From Lamprocystis purpurea DSM 4197 (GTDB lineage Bacteria; Pseudomonadota; Gammaproteobacteria; Chromatiales; Chromatiaceae), in NCBI RefSeq assembly GCF_000379525.1, contig NZ_KB902512.1, forward strand, positions 1 to 60,905: 60,905 nucleotides of DNA. Direction: 5' to 3'. Below, one piece after another: positions 46,833 through 59,561 of the stretch; the first letter of the stretch is position 1; every line of letters begins with the position of its first letter. Below the pieces are notes generated by a model, which searched no databases, was not told the DNA's origin, and saw only the letters and a program-made list of their open reading frames with translations. The translations under genes and the position numbers were made by a program.

Positions 46833-49800
46833 TTGAATACTGCTCCACCCCCAGTCCTGCCGTTTCCCACCGACCAGGACCTGGCGACCGGTCTGATCGC
46901 CGATCGACACGCCCTGCGCCAGCGGTTGCAGGGCTTGCGCCGCCGTGCCCGGACCGGACAGCCGGTGGAGCAGGGGCTGCTGAAGATCTGGCAGGCGTTG
47001 CGCGCCTCCCAGGCACTCGGCGAGCGGCGTCGGGCCCTGGTCCCGACCATTGCTTACCCGCCGGAACTGCCCGTGAGTGAGCGCCGCGCCGATGTGGCGG
47101 CGCTGATTCAGGCCCATCAAGTGGTGGTGCTGTGCGGTGAGACCGGCTCCGGAAAGTCCACCCAGTTGCCCAAGCTCTGTCTGGAACTGGGCCGCGGCAT
47201 CCTCGGCCGCATCGGCCATACGCAGCCGCGCCGCATCGCCGCCCGCAGCCTGGCAAGTCGGGTCTCCCAGGAGTTGGGCAGCGAACTCGGCGGCCTGGTC
47301 GGCTACAAGATCCGCTTCCACGACCGGGTGCGGCCGGAAACCTGCATCAAGCTGATGACCGACGGGATGCTGCTGGCGGAGGTCCAGCATGACCGCGCCC
47401 TGCTGGAATACGACACCCTGATCATCGACGAGGCCCATGAGCGCAGCCTCAACATCGACTTCCTGCTGGGGTATCTGCGGGGCCTGCTGCCGCGTCGGCC
47501 GGATTTGAAGATCATCGTCACCTCGGCCACCATCGACCCGCAGCGCTTCGCCCAGCACTTTGCCGATGCCCAGGGCCGCCCGGCTCCCATCATCGAGATT
47601 TCAGGGCGGACCTACCCGGTCGAGGTCCGCTACCGCCCGCCGGTGGAAGATGAAAATGCCGGGGAGCGCGACGATGCCATGCAGCAGGCGATCTCCGACG
47701 CGGTGGCTGAACTGGCGCGCGCCGGCCGCGGGGACGTGCTGGTCTTCCTCTCCGGTGAGCGCGAAATCCGCGAGACGGCCGAGACCCTGCGCAAGCAGCA
47801 TCCGCCATCGACCGAGGTGTTGCCGCTGTTCGCCCGCCAGGGCGCCGAGGAACAGGCCAGGATCTTCCAGCCGCACAGTACCCGGCGGGTGGTGCTGGCC
47901 ACCAACGTGGCGGAAACCTCGCTGACCGTCCCCGGCATCCACTATGTGGTCGACCCCGGCTTCGCCCGCATCAGCCGTTACAGTCATCGCAGTAAGGTGC
48001 AGCGTCTGCCGGTGGAGCGCATCTCGCAGGCCTCGGCCAACCAGCGCCAGGGGCGCTGCGGACGGGTTGCTTCCGGCATCTGCATCCGCCTCTATACCGA
48101 GGACAACTTCCAGGCGCGGGCCGCCTTCACCGAGCCCGAGATCAACCGCACCAACCTGGCCGCCGTCATCCTGCAGATGAAGGTCCTGGGTTTCGGGGCG
48201 ATCGATCAGTTCCCCTTCGTCGACCCGCCGGACCCGCGGCTGGTGGCGGACGGCTACCGCACCCTGGAAGAGCTGGCGGCGATCGATGCCCAGGGCGAGC
48301 CGACCGCACTCGGCCGCCATCTCGCCCGGCTGCCGGTCGACCCGCGCATCGGTCGCATGTTGCTTGCCGCTGCCGATCACCATTGCCTGGCGGAGGTCCT
48401 GGTGATCGCCGCCGCCCTGAGCATTGCCGACCCGCGCGAGCGCCCGCTCGATCGGCAGCAGGCGGCGGATCAGATTCATGCCACCTTCAACCATCCGGAC
48501 TCGGACTTCCTGACGCTGTTGAATCTCTGGCGCTTTCTGGAGCAGGAACGCAAGCACCTGTCAAAGAACCAGTTCCGCAAGCTGTGCCAACAGCATTTCC
48601 TCAATTGGAACCGGGTGCTGGAGTGGCACGACATCCATGCGCAATTGCGTGAACAGTTGCACGAGATGGGGATTGCCAATCAGTCCCGCGGGGCGCGGGC
48701 GACACCCGCCATTCAAGCCGCGGGTGGGCGCGGGTCCCGCCCGTCCGTGCGCCCGGCGCCCGGCCGCGCGCGGGAGCCCGAACCCACGCCGGTTCCGGAC
48801 GACGGCGCCGCCGCCGGCACGCCGGAGGAAATCCATCGCGCCCTGCTGCACGGTCTGCTCTGTCACATCGGCTTCAAGGACGAGAACCGCGAATATCAGG
48901 GCGCCCGCAACAGCCGCTTCGTCATCCATCCCAGCAGCGCCCTGTTCAAAGAAGGCCCCAAGTGGATCGTCGCCGCCGAGCGGATCGAGACCACCCGGCA
49001 CTACGGACGTATCTGTGCCCGCGTCCAACCCGGCTGGATCGAGGCGGCCGGTGCCCATCTGTTGCAGCGCACTTACGCCGAGCCCCATTGGCAGGCGGAC
49101 GCCGGGCAGGTCGCCGCCTACGAGCGCGTCACCCTCTTCGGTGTCACCCTGGTGCCGCATCGGCGGATCAACTACGGGCCCATCAACCCGGCCGAGGCGC
49201 GCGAGATCTTCATCCGGCACGGCCTCGCCGCGGGCGACTTCGAGACCCGTGCGCCTTTTTGGCGCCACAATCGCGAGCTGATCGAGTACGTCCAGCACCT
49301 GGAAGCCAAGTCCCGCCGCCGCGATATCCTGGTGGACGAGGAAGCCATCGTCGCGTTCTACGATGCGCGGGTGCCGCCGGGGATCTATTCGACCGCCCAG
49401 TTCGAACGCTGGCTGCGCGAGGCGACCCGCCGGGACCCCAAGATCCTGCATCTGCGCATGGCCGACCTGATGCGCCATGAGGCGGCGGCGGTCACCGCGG
49501 AGAGCTTCCCGGACAGTCTTCAGATCGGCGCCACCGCGCTGCCGCTCGAGTATCACTTCGATCCCGGCAGCCAGGCGGACGGTCTGACCCTGGTCGTTCC
49601 CCTGCCGCTGATCAACCAGGTCTCCGGCGAGCGCCTGGAGTGGCTGGTGCCGGGGTTGCTCACCGAGCGCATCACCGAACTCCTGCGCGGCCTGCCCAAA
49701 CAGATCCGCAAGGGTCTGGTGCCGATCCCGGATACGGCGGCACGCCTGGCGGCTCATCTCAAGCCGTCCGAGCGTCCGCTGATCCAGGCCCTGGGTGAGG

Positions 49801-50924
49801 CCATCCGGGAACTGACCGGGATCCAGGTACCGGAAGGCGCCTGGGATCCGGCGGCCATCCCTGAACATCTGCGTATGAAAGTCCGGCTGGTGGACGATAC
49901 GGGCCAGGTCATCGCCACCGGCGCCGATCCGGTCGCACTCAAGCGCGCCCACGGCGGCCAGGGGCAGCACAGCTTTGCGCAGATCCCGGCCAGCGGGCTG
50001 GAGCAGGAAGGGCTCAGGCGCTGGACCTTCGGCGAGCTGCCGGAACAGGTCGACCTGACCCGCGCCGGCATCCGGCTGCGCGGCTTCCCGGCCTTGGTCG
50101 ATCTGGGGGACAGTGTCGCCATCCGCGTTCTGGACTCCGCCGAGAGTGCGGCGACGGCCACCCGGGTCGGCTTGCGCCGACTCTTCATGCTGCACCTGGG
50201 CGCCGACCTGCGCATCCTGAAGAAAGGACTCGGCGGACTGGATCGGATGCGGCTGCAATATGCCAAAGCCCCGCGGATTGCGGAGACGCCGGCCGGACGC
50301 GCGGCCGACGGTCCGGGACCGGCCCAGGTCAGAGAGCCCGACCTGGCGGATGAGCTCATTGCGCTGATCCTGGACCTCACCTTTGTCGAGGGTCTGGAGC
50401 CCATCCGCACCCAGGCCGCCTTTGAGCAGCGGCTGCGTGAGCGCAAGGGCCGGATCATGACCACCGCGCAGGAAGTCTGCACCCTGGCCGCCGCGATCCT
50501 GGACGCTTACCATGGCCTGCGCGCCCGCCTCGCCGCGATCACCCAGGTCAATTGGGAGGGCGCGGTCCAGGACCTGCGTGCCCAGGTGGACCGCCTGGTG
50601 TTCCGTGGCTTCTTGCTCGTCGTTCCCTATGTCCACCTCAAAGAGTACCCGCGCTATCTCAAGGCGGCCGAGCAGCGCACCGAGCGGCTGCGCTTTGCCG
50701 CCGCCCGTGACCAACAGCGCATGACCGAGTTTGCCGACCTCGAACGCCGCTGGCGTGAGCGCAGCGCCGCCGCCGCGCGCACCGGTCGCGCCGACCCGCG
50801 TCTGGAGGAAATCCGCTGGCTGCTCGAAGAACTGCGGGTCTCGCTCTTCGCCCAGCAGTTGGGCACCACGGCCCCGGTCTCGGTCAAACGCATCGAGGCC
50901 CGCTGGCGGGAACTGGGGTTATAG
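46833..50924 (+). CDS. hrpA: ATP-dependent RNA helicase HrpA
   Basis: 1363 residues from a TTG start (NTAPPPVLPFPTDQDLATGL), full length. DEAH-box helicase: Walker A LCGETGSGKSTQLPKLCLEL, IIDEAHERSLNIDFLLGYL, TSATIDPQRFAQHF, NVAETSLTVPGIHYVVD and QRQGRCGRV, then the HA2 and OB-like domains and the long HrpA-specific C terminus (DUF3418). It resolves stalled or collided ribosomes. A low-complexity insert rich in Pro/Arg (about 620-665) is unusual. The stop TAG lies within the left terminal repeat of a family A element. Confidence 0.96.
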   Translation: MNTAPPPVLPFPTDQDLATGLIADRHALRQRLQGLRRRARTGQPVEQGLLKIWQALRASQALGERRRALVPTIAYPPELPVSERRADVAALIQAHQVVVLCGETGSGKSTQLPKLCLELGRGILGRIGHTQPRRIAARSLASRVSQELGSELGGLVGYKIRFHDRVRPETCIKLMTDGMLLAEVQHDRALLEYDTLIIDEAHERSLNIDFLLGYLRGLLPRRPDLKIIVTSATIDPQRFAQHFADAQGRPAPIIEISGRTYPVEVRYRPPVEDENAGERDDAMQQAISDAVAELARAGRGDVLVFLSGEREIRETAETLRKQHPPSTEVLPLFARQGAEEQARIFQPHSTRRVVLATNVAETSLTVPGIHYVVDPGFARISRYSHRSKVQRLPVERISQASANQRQGRCGRVASGICIRLYTEDNFQARAAFTEPEINRTNLAAVILQMKVLGFGAIDQFPFVDPPDPRLVADGYRTLEELAAIDAQGEPTALGRHLARLPVDPRIGRMLLAAADHHCLAEVLVIAAALSIADPRERPLDRQQAADQIHATFNHPDSDFLTLLNLWRFLEQERKHLSKNQFRKLCQQHFLNWNRVLEWHDIHAQLREQLHEMGIANQSRGARATPAIQAAGGRGSRPSVRPAPGRAREPEPTPVPDDGAAAGTPEEIHRALLHGLLCHIGFKDENREYQGARNSRFVIHPSSALFKEGPKWIVAAERIETTRHYGRICARVQPGWIEAAGAHLLQRTYAEPHWQADAGQVAAYERVTLFGVTLVPHRRINYGPINPAEAREIFIRHGLAAGDFETRAPFWRHNRELIEYVQHLEAKSRRRDILVDEEAIVAFYDARVPPGIYSTAQFERWLREATRRDPKILHLRMADLMRHEAAAVTAESFPDSLQIGATALPLEYHFDPGSQADGLTLVVPLPLINQVSGERLEWLVPGLLTERITELLRGLPKQIRKGLVPIPDTAARLAAHLKPSERPLIQALGEAIRELTGIQVPEGAWDPAAIPEHLRMKVRLVDDTGQVIATGADPVALKRAHGGQGQHSFAQIPASGLEQEGLRRWTFGELPEQVDLTRAGIRLRGFPALVDLGDSVAIRVLDSAESAATATRVGLRRLFMLHLGADLRILKKGLGGLDRMRLQYAKAPRIAETPAGRAADGPGPAQVREPDLADELIALILDLTFVEGLEPIRTQAAFEQRLRERKGRIMTTAQEVCTLAAAILDAYHGLRARLAAITQVNWEGAVQDLRAQVDRLVFRGFLLVVPYVHLKEYPRYLKAAEQRTERLRFAAARDQQRMTEFADLERRWRERSAAAARTGRADPRLEEIRWLLEELRVSLFAQQLGTTAPVSVKRIEARWRELGL

Positions 50925-51010
50925 TTCGGACGTGATAACCGGACGTAGGGGCGGGTTTCAAACCCGCCTCTACACGAAGGTCTGTCTGGATATCAGGTGC
51001 GAACGCTATA
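50920..51010 (-). mobile_element. Palindromic element family A, copy 3
   Basis: Runs TATAGTTCGGACGTGATAAC to GAACGCTATA in the orientation opposite to copies 2 and 5. The central hairpin GGGGCGGGTTTC/AAACCCGCCTC has one mismatch. The first TATAG contains the hrpA stop codon (50922-50924). Confidence 0.8.
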
Positions 51011-51094
51011 GATAGCGTGCGCCCGCGATGCGGTCAGTGACGCGTCGGAAACAAGTTAAACAACGACAACGACCGAGACGCCATAAGGAGTCTG

Positions 51095-51958
51095 CTAATA
51101 GAGCGCGGTCATCATCTTGGCACGATAGCGGGTCACCAGCTCGCCTTGACCGCCCAGCAGGTCGAAGATGGCGACCATGCCCTTGCGGCCGGCGTCGTCT
51201 CCATAGGGACGGTCGCGCTTCATCAGGGTGAGCAAGTCTTCCAACGCGGTCGCGTAGTCGCCGGCCAACACCCGGTGAGCGGCAAGTTGGTAGCGTGCCG
51301 CGCTGTCGGTCGGGTCGGCAGTCAGCCGCTGCTGCAAGACGGCGGCTGACGGGGCGCCGATCAGGGCCTCGGCGAAGCGCAGTTGACCGCGCAACGCGGT
51401 CACTTCCGGATCCTGGGCAAGTTCGAGCGGCAGCCGCTCCAACTGGGCGGCGGCCTCGGCGATGTCGCCGCGGGCCGCGGTGAGTTGGACTTCGGCCAGC
51501 GCGATCCGCGCGTTATCGGGCTCTTTGACCTTCGCTTCCGCGATAACCGCGGCGGCGCGCTTGAGATCGCCGGCAGCGATCAGGCCTTGGGCCTGGGCCA
51601 GGAGTCCATCGGATGGCTTGGGCAGGTGCCGCTCCAGGAATTCGCGCACCTGGGACTCCGGCAGGGCGCCCATGAACTGATCGACCGGCCGGCCGGACAT
51701 GAACAACTGCACGGTCGGCAGGCTGCGAATGCCGAAGTGGGCGGCCAGGGCCTGCTCCTCTTCGGTGTTGACCTTGGCCAGGAGGAACTTACCCGCGTAG
51801 GCGTCGGCCAGCTTGGCCAGCAGCGGCATCAGTTGCCGGCAGGGCGCACACCAGTCGGCCCAGAAATCGACCAGTACCGGGCGGTCGTAGGAGCCGTCGA
51901 TCACCACCGACTCGAAGTTCGCGGTGGTGACGGTGACGACGTAAGGTGAATCGGCCAT
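51095..51958 (-). CDS. cnoX: Thioredoxin-TPR co-chaperone CnoX
   Basis: 287 residues. The N-terminal thioredoxin domain (about 1-110) has WCAPCRQLMPLLAKL, so both cysteines are present as in E. coli-unlike, redox-competent CnoX proteins (E. coli has SxxC), and cis-Pro SLPTVQLF. The C-terminal TPR part (LLAQAQGLIAAGDLKRAAAV onward) ends RYRAKMMTALY. CnoX (YbbN) holds unfolded proteins and hands them to GroEL and DnaK. Single gene. Confidence 0.93.
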   Translation of the reverse strand: MADSPYVVTVTTANFESVVIDGSYDRPVLVDFWADWCAPCRQLMPLLAKLADAYAGKFLLAKVNTEEEQALAAHFGIRSLPTVQLFMSGRPVDQFMGALPESQVREFLERHLPKPSDGLLAQAQGLIAAGDLKRAAAVIAEAKVKEPDNARIALAEVQLTAARGDIAEAAAQLERLPLELAQDPEVTALRGQLRFAEALIGAPSAAVLQQRLTADPTDSAARYQLAAHRVLAGDYATALEDLLTLMKRDRPYGDDAGRKGMVAIFDLLGGQGELVTRYRAKMMTALY

Positions 51959-52035
51959 GACGTGTGACTCCGAGGCTTGGTGATCGACAAGTTTGAGTCA
52001 ACGTGGGCGCGATCACGGGGGGAATCAAGCCGATC

Positions 52036-52674
52036 TCAGCGCTGAGGCGCCGGCGGCTGCGGCTGCGAATGCTGTGCTTGGACGGTGTAGAATTCCTCCG
52101 GGCTGATCTGTTGATCGCTATTGAGATCAAGTGCAGTGAAGGGCGGGGCATTGCGCAGGCTGCCGAGCGGCAGGCCTTCCTGTGACTTCTCGACGGCGCG
52201 ATTGGCTCGCGCGTCGTTGAATTCGGACGGACTGATGCTGCCGTCGTGGTTTTCATCGAGATCGGCAAAGCTGGGAAGCGTCCCTTCCATACCGGCCCCC
52301 CGGCCATCGCTGAGCCCCATTTGCACACCGGAGCCCATGGTCCCTGGACCACCCGAGGTCGGGGGCGGTTGGACCGTAACGAATTCGGCGGAGGTGATCT
52401 GCCCGTCGCCATTCCGGTCGAAGGTCGCGAAGGTCGTCGTATTGGCGGTTCCGCCCATGGGCGCGCCCGCCGCCGCACGGTCCCTGATCTGCTGCGTGTG
52501 AACCCGGTCGAACTCCTGCTCAGTCACGCTGCCGCTGCCGTCCTGATCGTAGCTCACGAACGGCAAGGGGCCGCCGACCACGCCGTCTTGAGCCTGCGCC
52601 GACGTGGATAGGACCGCGCTCATGGCGGTGATCGCGATGCCAATGGCCAGGATGTTGGTACTGTGGTTCATCAT
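52036..52674 (-). CDS. Exported EF-hand calcium-binding protein
   Basis: 212 residues with a signal peptide (ILAIGIAITAMSAVLSTSAQA). Four EF-hand loops are visible: DQDGSGSVTEQEF (about 43-55), DRNGDGQITSAEF (about 85-97), DENHDGSISPSEF (about 139-151) and DLNSDQQISPEEF (about 182-194), separated by Gly/Pro-rich linkers. Periplasmic or secreted calcium sensor or buffer. It lies 77 bp upstream of cnoX on the same strand, but a functional link is not evident. Confidence 0.88.
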   Translation of the reverse strand: MMNHSTNILAIGIAITAMSAVLSTSAQAQDGVVGGPLPFVSYDQDGSGSVTEQEFDRVHTQQIRDRAAAGAPMGGTANTTTFATFDRNGDGQITSAEFVTVQPPPTSGGPGTMGSGVQMGLSDGRGAGMEGTLPSFADLDENHDGSISPSEFNDARANRAVEKSQEGLPLGSLRNAPPFTALDLNSDQQISPEEFYTVQAQHSQPQPPAPQR

Positions 52675-53214
52675 TGTGCTCTCTGTCGAAGAAAAAGGTT
52701 CGGTTGACGCGCTCTCCAGCGGGATCAGTTCCTGTAATCAGCAGTTCAGCCTTGACTGCGCACGAGGACCGAGGCGTTATTTTGGCGAGGGCGCGATGGC
52801 ACTGCGGAATCAGCGAGACCCATGGTGCCGGCGCTCAGATCCGTCTTAGTCCATGCTGTTATAGGCTGGACCGTCCGGCGGGTCGGTGCGCTGGCGTACA
52901 GACCCCGCGGGGAGATCGCGGCAGCGTCCGCGTTGCCGTCAGCTCGTCATAGAGCCTTCGGACGTGATAACCGGACGTAGGGCGGGTTTCAAACCCGCCC
53001 CTACGCGAAGGTCTGTCTGGATATCAGGTGCGAACCCGATAAGGCTGGTGGAAATCACAGGGTTCGGATGCGCGTCGAGCCAGGTCAGGTGGAGCGGATT
53101 TCCACCGACGCCGATTCGGGTCCTGGCGCTACCCCTTGCGGACCCTGGCAACGCTGTAGCATCCTGACTCAGGGACGAGGTTTTACGATCAGTGCTGAAG
53201 GTGAGGTCACTCCG
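52675..53214. other. Divergent gene-free region with family A element
   Basis: The promoter area of the EF-hand gene (minus) and trxC (plus). 52950-53041 is a family A element. No coding frame is convincing in the rest; an in-frame extension upstream of trxC (from 53068) has no conserved features. Confidence 0.55.
52950..53041 (-). mobile_element. Palindromic element family A, copy 4
   Basis: CTTCGGACGTGATAACCGGA at the left, hairpin GGGCGGGTTTC/AAACCCGCCC in the centre, GTCTGTCTGGATATCAGGTG at the right. The terminal TATAGC ends have decayed (TAGAGCC and CCCGATA). Same orientation as copy 3. Confidence 0.75.
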
Positions 53215-53649
53215 ATGTCAGAGAGTTTGCATGTAATCTGCCCGGCCTGCGACGCGGTCAACCGGGTGCCGACGGCACGCCTGGGGGCGGACCCCAAGTG
53301 CGGCCAATGTCATCAACCGTTGTTTGCGGGTCATCCGGTGGCCTTGGATGAGGCCGGGTTCGCCCGTCATCTCAGCCGCAGCGATGTGCCCCTGTTGGTG
53401 GATTTCTGGGCCCCCTGGTGCGGTCCCTGCCGCGCGATGGCGCCGGCCTTCGAGGCGGCGGCGCGCGCCCTGGAGCCCGCGTTCCGGCTCGTCAAGGTCA
53501 ATACCGAGGAGGCACAGGCGCTGGCCGCGCGGTTGGGGATCAGGAGTATCCCGACGCTCGCCCTGTTCAAAGGGGGAGCCGAGGTGCGGCGCACCGCGGG
53601 CGCCATGGACACCCAAGGGATCGTCGCCTGGGCGCGGCAGGGCCGGTAA
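53215..53649 (+). CDS. trxC: Thioredoxin 2 with N-terminal zinc finger
   Basis: 144 residues. Two CxxC pairs (CPACDAVNRVPTARLGADPK and CGQCHQPL, residues 9-38) form the zinc-binding module of Trx2. The thioredoxin domain has FWAPWCGPCRAMAPAFEAAA and cis-Pro SIPTLALFKG. AGGTGAGG precedes the ATG. Oxidative-stress thioredoxin, typically with more positive redox potential than TrxA. Confidence 0.95.
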   Translation: MSESLHVICPACDAVNRVPTARLGADPKCGQCHQPLFAGHPVALDEAGFARHLSRSDVPLLVDFWAPWCGPCRAMAPAFEAAARALEPAFRLVKVNTEEAQALAARLGIRSIPTLALFKGGAEVRRTAGAMDTQGIVAWARQGR

Positions 53650-53763
53650 CAGCGGTTCCGCGGTGCCGTCGGCCGGCGGCTGAGACGCATCGCGTACCTC
53701 CGGCCCGAGCACGCGTGGACAGTTCAGCGTCGAATCGATAGAATCCCAGGCGGTTCGGCCCCC

Positions 53764-53823
53764 TGTCTGATCCAAGGCCTGATCAAAAGCCTGATCCGAA
53801 GCCTGATCCGAAGCCTGATCCGA
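53764..53823 (+). repeat. Five 12-bp tandem repeats upstream of carA
   Basis: Unit AGCCTGATCCGA: three perfect copies preceded by two variant copies (TGTCTGATCCAA, GGCCTGATCAAA). It lies 88 bp before the carA start, in its leader or promoter area. It could be a binding-site array or a simple slippage repeat. Confidence 0.8.
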
Positions 53824-53910
53824 ATCATTCTCGCGTGCGCCCGCTGACGTCCCGGTGGCCCTCGCGGCCCTAATGTTGCCGGCGATGCCGTCTCCCGTTC
53901 GGAGAAACCC

Positions 53911-55050
53911 TTGAAAATGCCCGCAGTTCTGGTCCTGGAGGACGGTTCGGTCTTCCGGGGAGTCGCGATCGGTGCCGCCGGTTCCAGCGTCGGTGAGGTG
54001 GTCTTCAATACCGCCATGAGCGGTTATCAGGAAATCCTGACAGACCCCTCTTACTTGCGCCAACTGGTGACGCTGACCTATCCGCACATCGGCAACGTCG
54101 GCGTCAACCCGCAGGACGAAGAGTCCGGGCGGGTCCAGGCGGCGGGGCTGATCATCCGCGACTTGCCCTTGCTGCCCAGCAACTTTCGCATGACCGAGCG
54201 CCTCGACGCCTACCTCGCCCGTCAAGGCGTGGTCGGCATTGCCGGTATCGATACCCGCCGTCTGACCCGCATCCTGCGCGAAAAAGGCGCCCAGAGCGGT
54301 TGTCTGATAGCAGGGGAGGGGATCGACGAAGCGGCGGCCCTGGGCGAGGCGCGCGGCTTCCCTGGACTCAAGGGCATGGATCTGGCGCAATATGCGAGCA
54401 CCGCGGAACCCTATGACTGGACCCAGGGTGTCTGGTCGCTGGCCCACGGACATCAGGACGTCGCGGGTGAGCAGCCCTATCATGTCCTTGCTTACGATTA
54501 CGGCATCAAGCGCAACATCCTGCGGATGCTGGCGGCACGCGGGTGTCGGGTGACGGTGGTGCCGGCCCGGACGCCGGCGTCCGCGGTGCTGGCGCAGGAG
54601 CCGGACGGGGTCTTTCTGTCCAACGGCCCGGGCGACCCGGAGCCCTGCGACTACGCGATCACCGCGATTCGCGCGCTGTTGGAAACCCGTATCCCGATCT
54701 TCGGCATCTGTCTCGGACACCAGTTGCTGGGCCTGGCGAGTGGGGCGCGGACCGTCAAGATGAAGTTCGGACACCACGGGGCCAACCATCCGGTGCAGGA
54801 TCTGAAGACCGGTCGGGTCATGATCTCCAGCCAGAACCACGGGTTCGCGGTGGACGAGACGAGCCTGCCGGCCTGTCTGGAGGCGACTCACCGCTCGCTG
54901 TTCGATGGCTCGTTGCAGGGTATCCACCACCGTGAGTATCCGGCCTTCAGTTTTCAGGGTCACCCGGAGGCCAGCCCCGGCCCTCACGATGTGGCACCGA
55001 TCTTCGATCACTTTATTGCGTTGATGAAAGAACGCAAGCAGACTCCGTGA
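53911..55050 (+). CDS. carA: Carbamoyl-phosphate synthase small subunit
   Basis: 379 residues. The TTG is used because GGAG is 6 nt upstream; an ATG six bases later is the alternative. The N-terminal domain ([20 protein letters not shown]) is followed by a class I glutamine amidotransferase with nucleophile Cys in [12 protein letters not shown] and His/Glu in [15 protein letters not shown]. Supplies ammonia to CarB for pyrimidine and arginine synthesis. carB follows after 63 bp that contain short ATTTGTGTTC repeats. Confidence 0.97.
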   Translation: MKMPAVLVLEDGSVFRGVAIGAAGSSVGEVVFNTAMSGYQEILTDPSYLRQLVTLTYPHIGNVGVNPQDEESGRVQAAGLIIRDLPLLPSNFRMTERLDAYLARQGVVGIAGIDTRRLTRILREKGAQSGCLIAGEGIDEAAALGEARGFPGLKGMDLAQYASTAEPYDWTQGVWSLAHGHQDVAGEQPYHVLAYDYGIKRNILRMLAARGCRVTVVPARTPASAVLAQEPDGVFLSNGPGDPEPCDYAITAIRALLETRIPIFGICLGHQLLGLASGARTVKMKFGHHGANHPVQDLKTGRVMISSQNHGFAVDETSLPACLEATHRSLFDGSLQGIHHREYPAFSFQGHPEASPGPHDVAPIFDHFIALMKERKQTP

Positions 55051-55113
55051 TGACAGGCATTCGTTTCATTCATTTGTGTTCATTTGTGTTCATGTGCGGA
55101 CAAGGACTCCAGA

Positions 55114-58320
<3,207 letters not shown>

Positions 58321-58393
58321 ACACTGAGCCGCCCGCAAAGGGACGCGCTGGCCGGCTAACACGGGCCGGATACCCAATACGAGGATTCCATCG

Positions 58394-58870
58394 ATGAGCA
58401 AGGTCCCTCTCACTGCCAGAGGCGCTGAAAAATTGCGTGATGAACTGGAGCGGCTCAAGCGGATCGAGCGACCGCGAGTCATCGCCGCGATCTCCGAGGC
58501 GCGCGCCCACGGCGATCTCAAGGAGAACGCCGAGTACCATGCGGCGCGCGAGCAGCAGAGCTTCATCGAAGGCCGCATCAAGGACATCGATGGCAAACTC
58601 TCGCACGCTCAGGTCATCGACGTGACCAAGTTGCCGGCCAACGGGCGGGTGGTGTTCGGTGCGACGGTCGAGGTCCTTGAGGTGGAGAAAGACGAGGAGC
58701 TGACCTTTCAGATCGTCGGCGACGACGAGGCCGACCTGAAGCTGGGCATGATTTCGATCAGTTCACCCATCGCCCGCGCCCTGATCGGCAAGAGCGAGGG
58801 GGATGTCGCGCTGGTGGATGCTCCCGGCGGCAAGCGGGAACTGGAGATTCTCGGAGTCAAGTATATTTGA
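58394..58870 (+). CDS. greA: Transcription elongation factor GreA
   Basis: 158 residues, standard length. N-terminal antiparallel coiled coil ([40 protein letters not shown] with the tip acidic residues D and E) and the C-terminal FKBP-like domain ([36 protein letters not shown]). Rescues backtracked RNA polymerase. carAB-greA is a frequent gammaproteobacterial order. Confidence 0.97.
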   Translation: MSKVPLTARGAEKLRDELERLKRIERPRVIAAISEARAHGDLKENAEYHAAREQQSFIEGRIKDIDGKLSHAQVIDVTKLPANGRVVFGATVEVLEVEKDEELTFQIVGDDEADLKLGMISISSPIARALIGKSEGDVALVDAPGGKRELEILGVKYI

Positions 58871-58910
58871 TATACACTTGGACTTGATTCACTTATTGGT
58901 GAACGGTTCC

Positions 58911-59363
58911 TTACCGGCAACTGCTCGGCAAATAGATGGGATCGATGCGCCATTTGATATCTCCGTCGCCGGAGTGGCCGCGGCAGGTCCACTGGATAGA
59001 ATCGGCAGCGATCGTCGGCATCAACCACAGGATGGTGCCGTTGAGTTCACCCCCGGCCTTGGCACCGAACCAGACCTCGATCGCGCCGCGCTCCTTAGAC
59101 CATTTGACCCTGTTGACCATGCCGTTGCCGTTGGTGAGGTAGTCGCTGTCAGCCGTGGGAAGCGCCGCGTTGGCAGTGATATAGTCCGTTAATTCAGCCT
59201 TATAGCGTGTCGCGAAGACAATGCCCTCGGAGACCCGGGCCCGGACTGTGAACACCCCGTATGCGGAAATTGCAAGCGCGGCCAGGATGCCGATGATCGC
59301 CACGGTGATCATCAGTTCGATCAGGGTAAAGCCGGCCGTCTGGTGTCGGGTGATCATGGTCAT
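58911..59363 (-). CDS. pilA: Type IV pilin (major pilin-like)
   Basis: 150 residues from ATG 59363 (another ATG at 59357). Short basic leader MTMITRHQTAG, then the prepilin site G|FTLIELMITVAIIGILAAL with Glu5 and the hydrophobic assembly helix. The C-terminal globular part has two cysteines (WTCRGHSG and LPSSC, the last near the end), the usual pilin disulfide. It is processed by PilD. A single gene, divergent from hisG. A longer open frame upstream has no family features. Confidence 0.92.
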   Translation of the reverse strand: MTMITRHQTAGFTLIELMITVAIIGILAALAISAYGVFTVRARVSEGIVFATRYKAELTDYITANAALPTADSDYLTNGNGMVNRVKWSKERGAIEVWFGAKAGGELNGTILWLMPTIAADSIQWTCRGHSGDGDIKWRIDPIYLPSSCR

Positions 59364-59561
59364 CTCGGTGTTGGCCTGTTGATCAGTGTAGGTCCTGACG
59401 CTGCCGGTTGGACCAACCCAGGTCGCAGGTTTGGCAGTCGAATGATTGCGTTCGTCGGCTGGACGGACCGCGGCGGGTCGCGGCCAGGACGATCGGCGGT
59501 GCCGACCGTCATCCACAGGGTTCATAATCCCGGTATTGTTCAGTATCGAACCAAGGCACAC
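59364..59561. other. Divergent promoter region of pilA and hisG
   Basis: 198 bp without coding features. It should hold both promoters; I see no clear sigma-54 box (GG-N10-GC) for pilA by eye. Confidence 0.4.
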
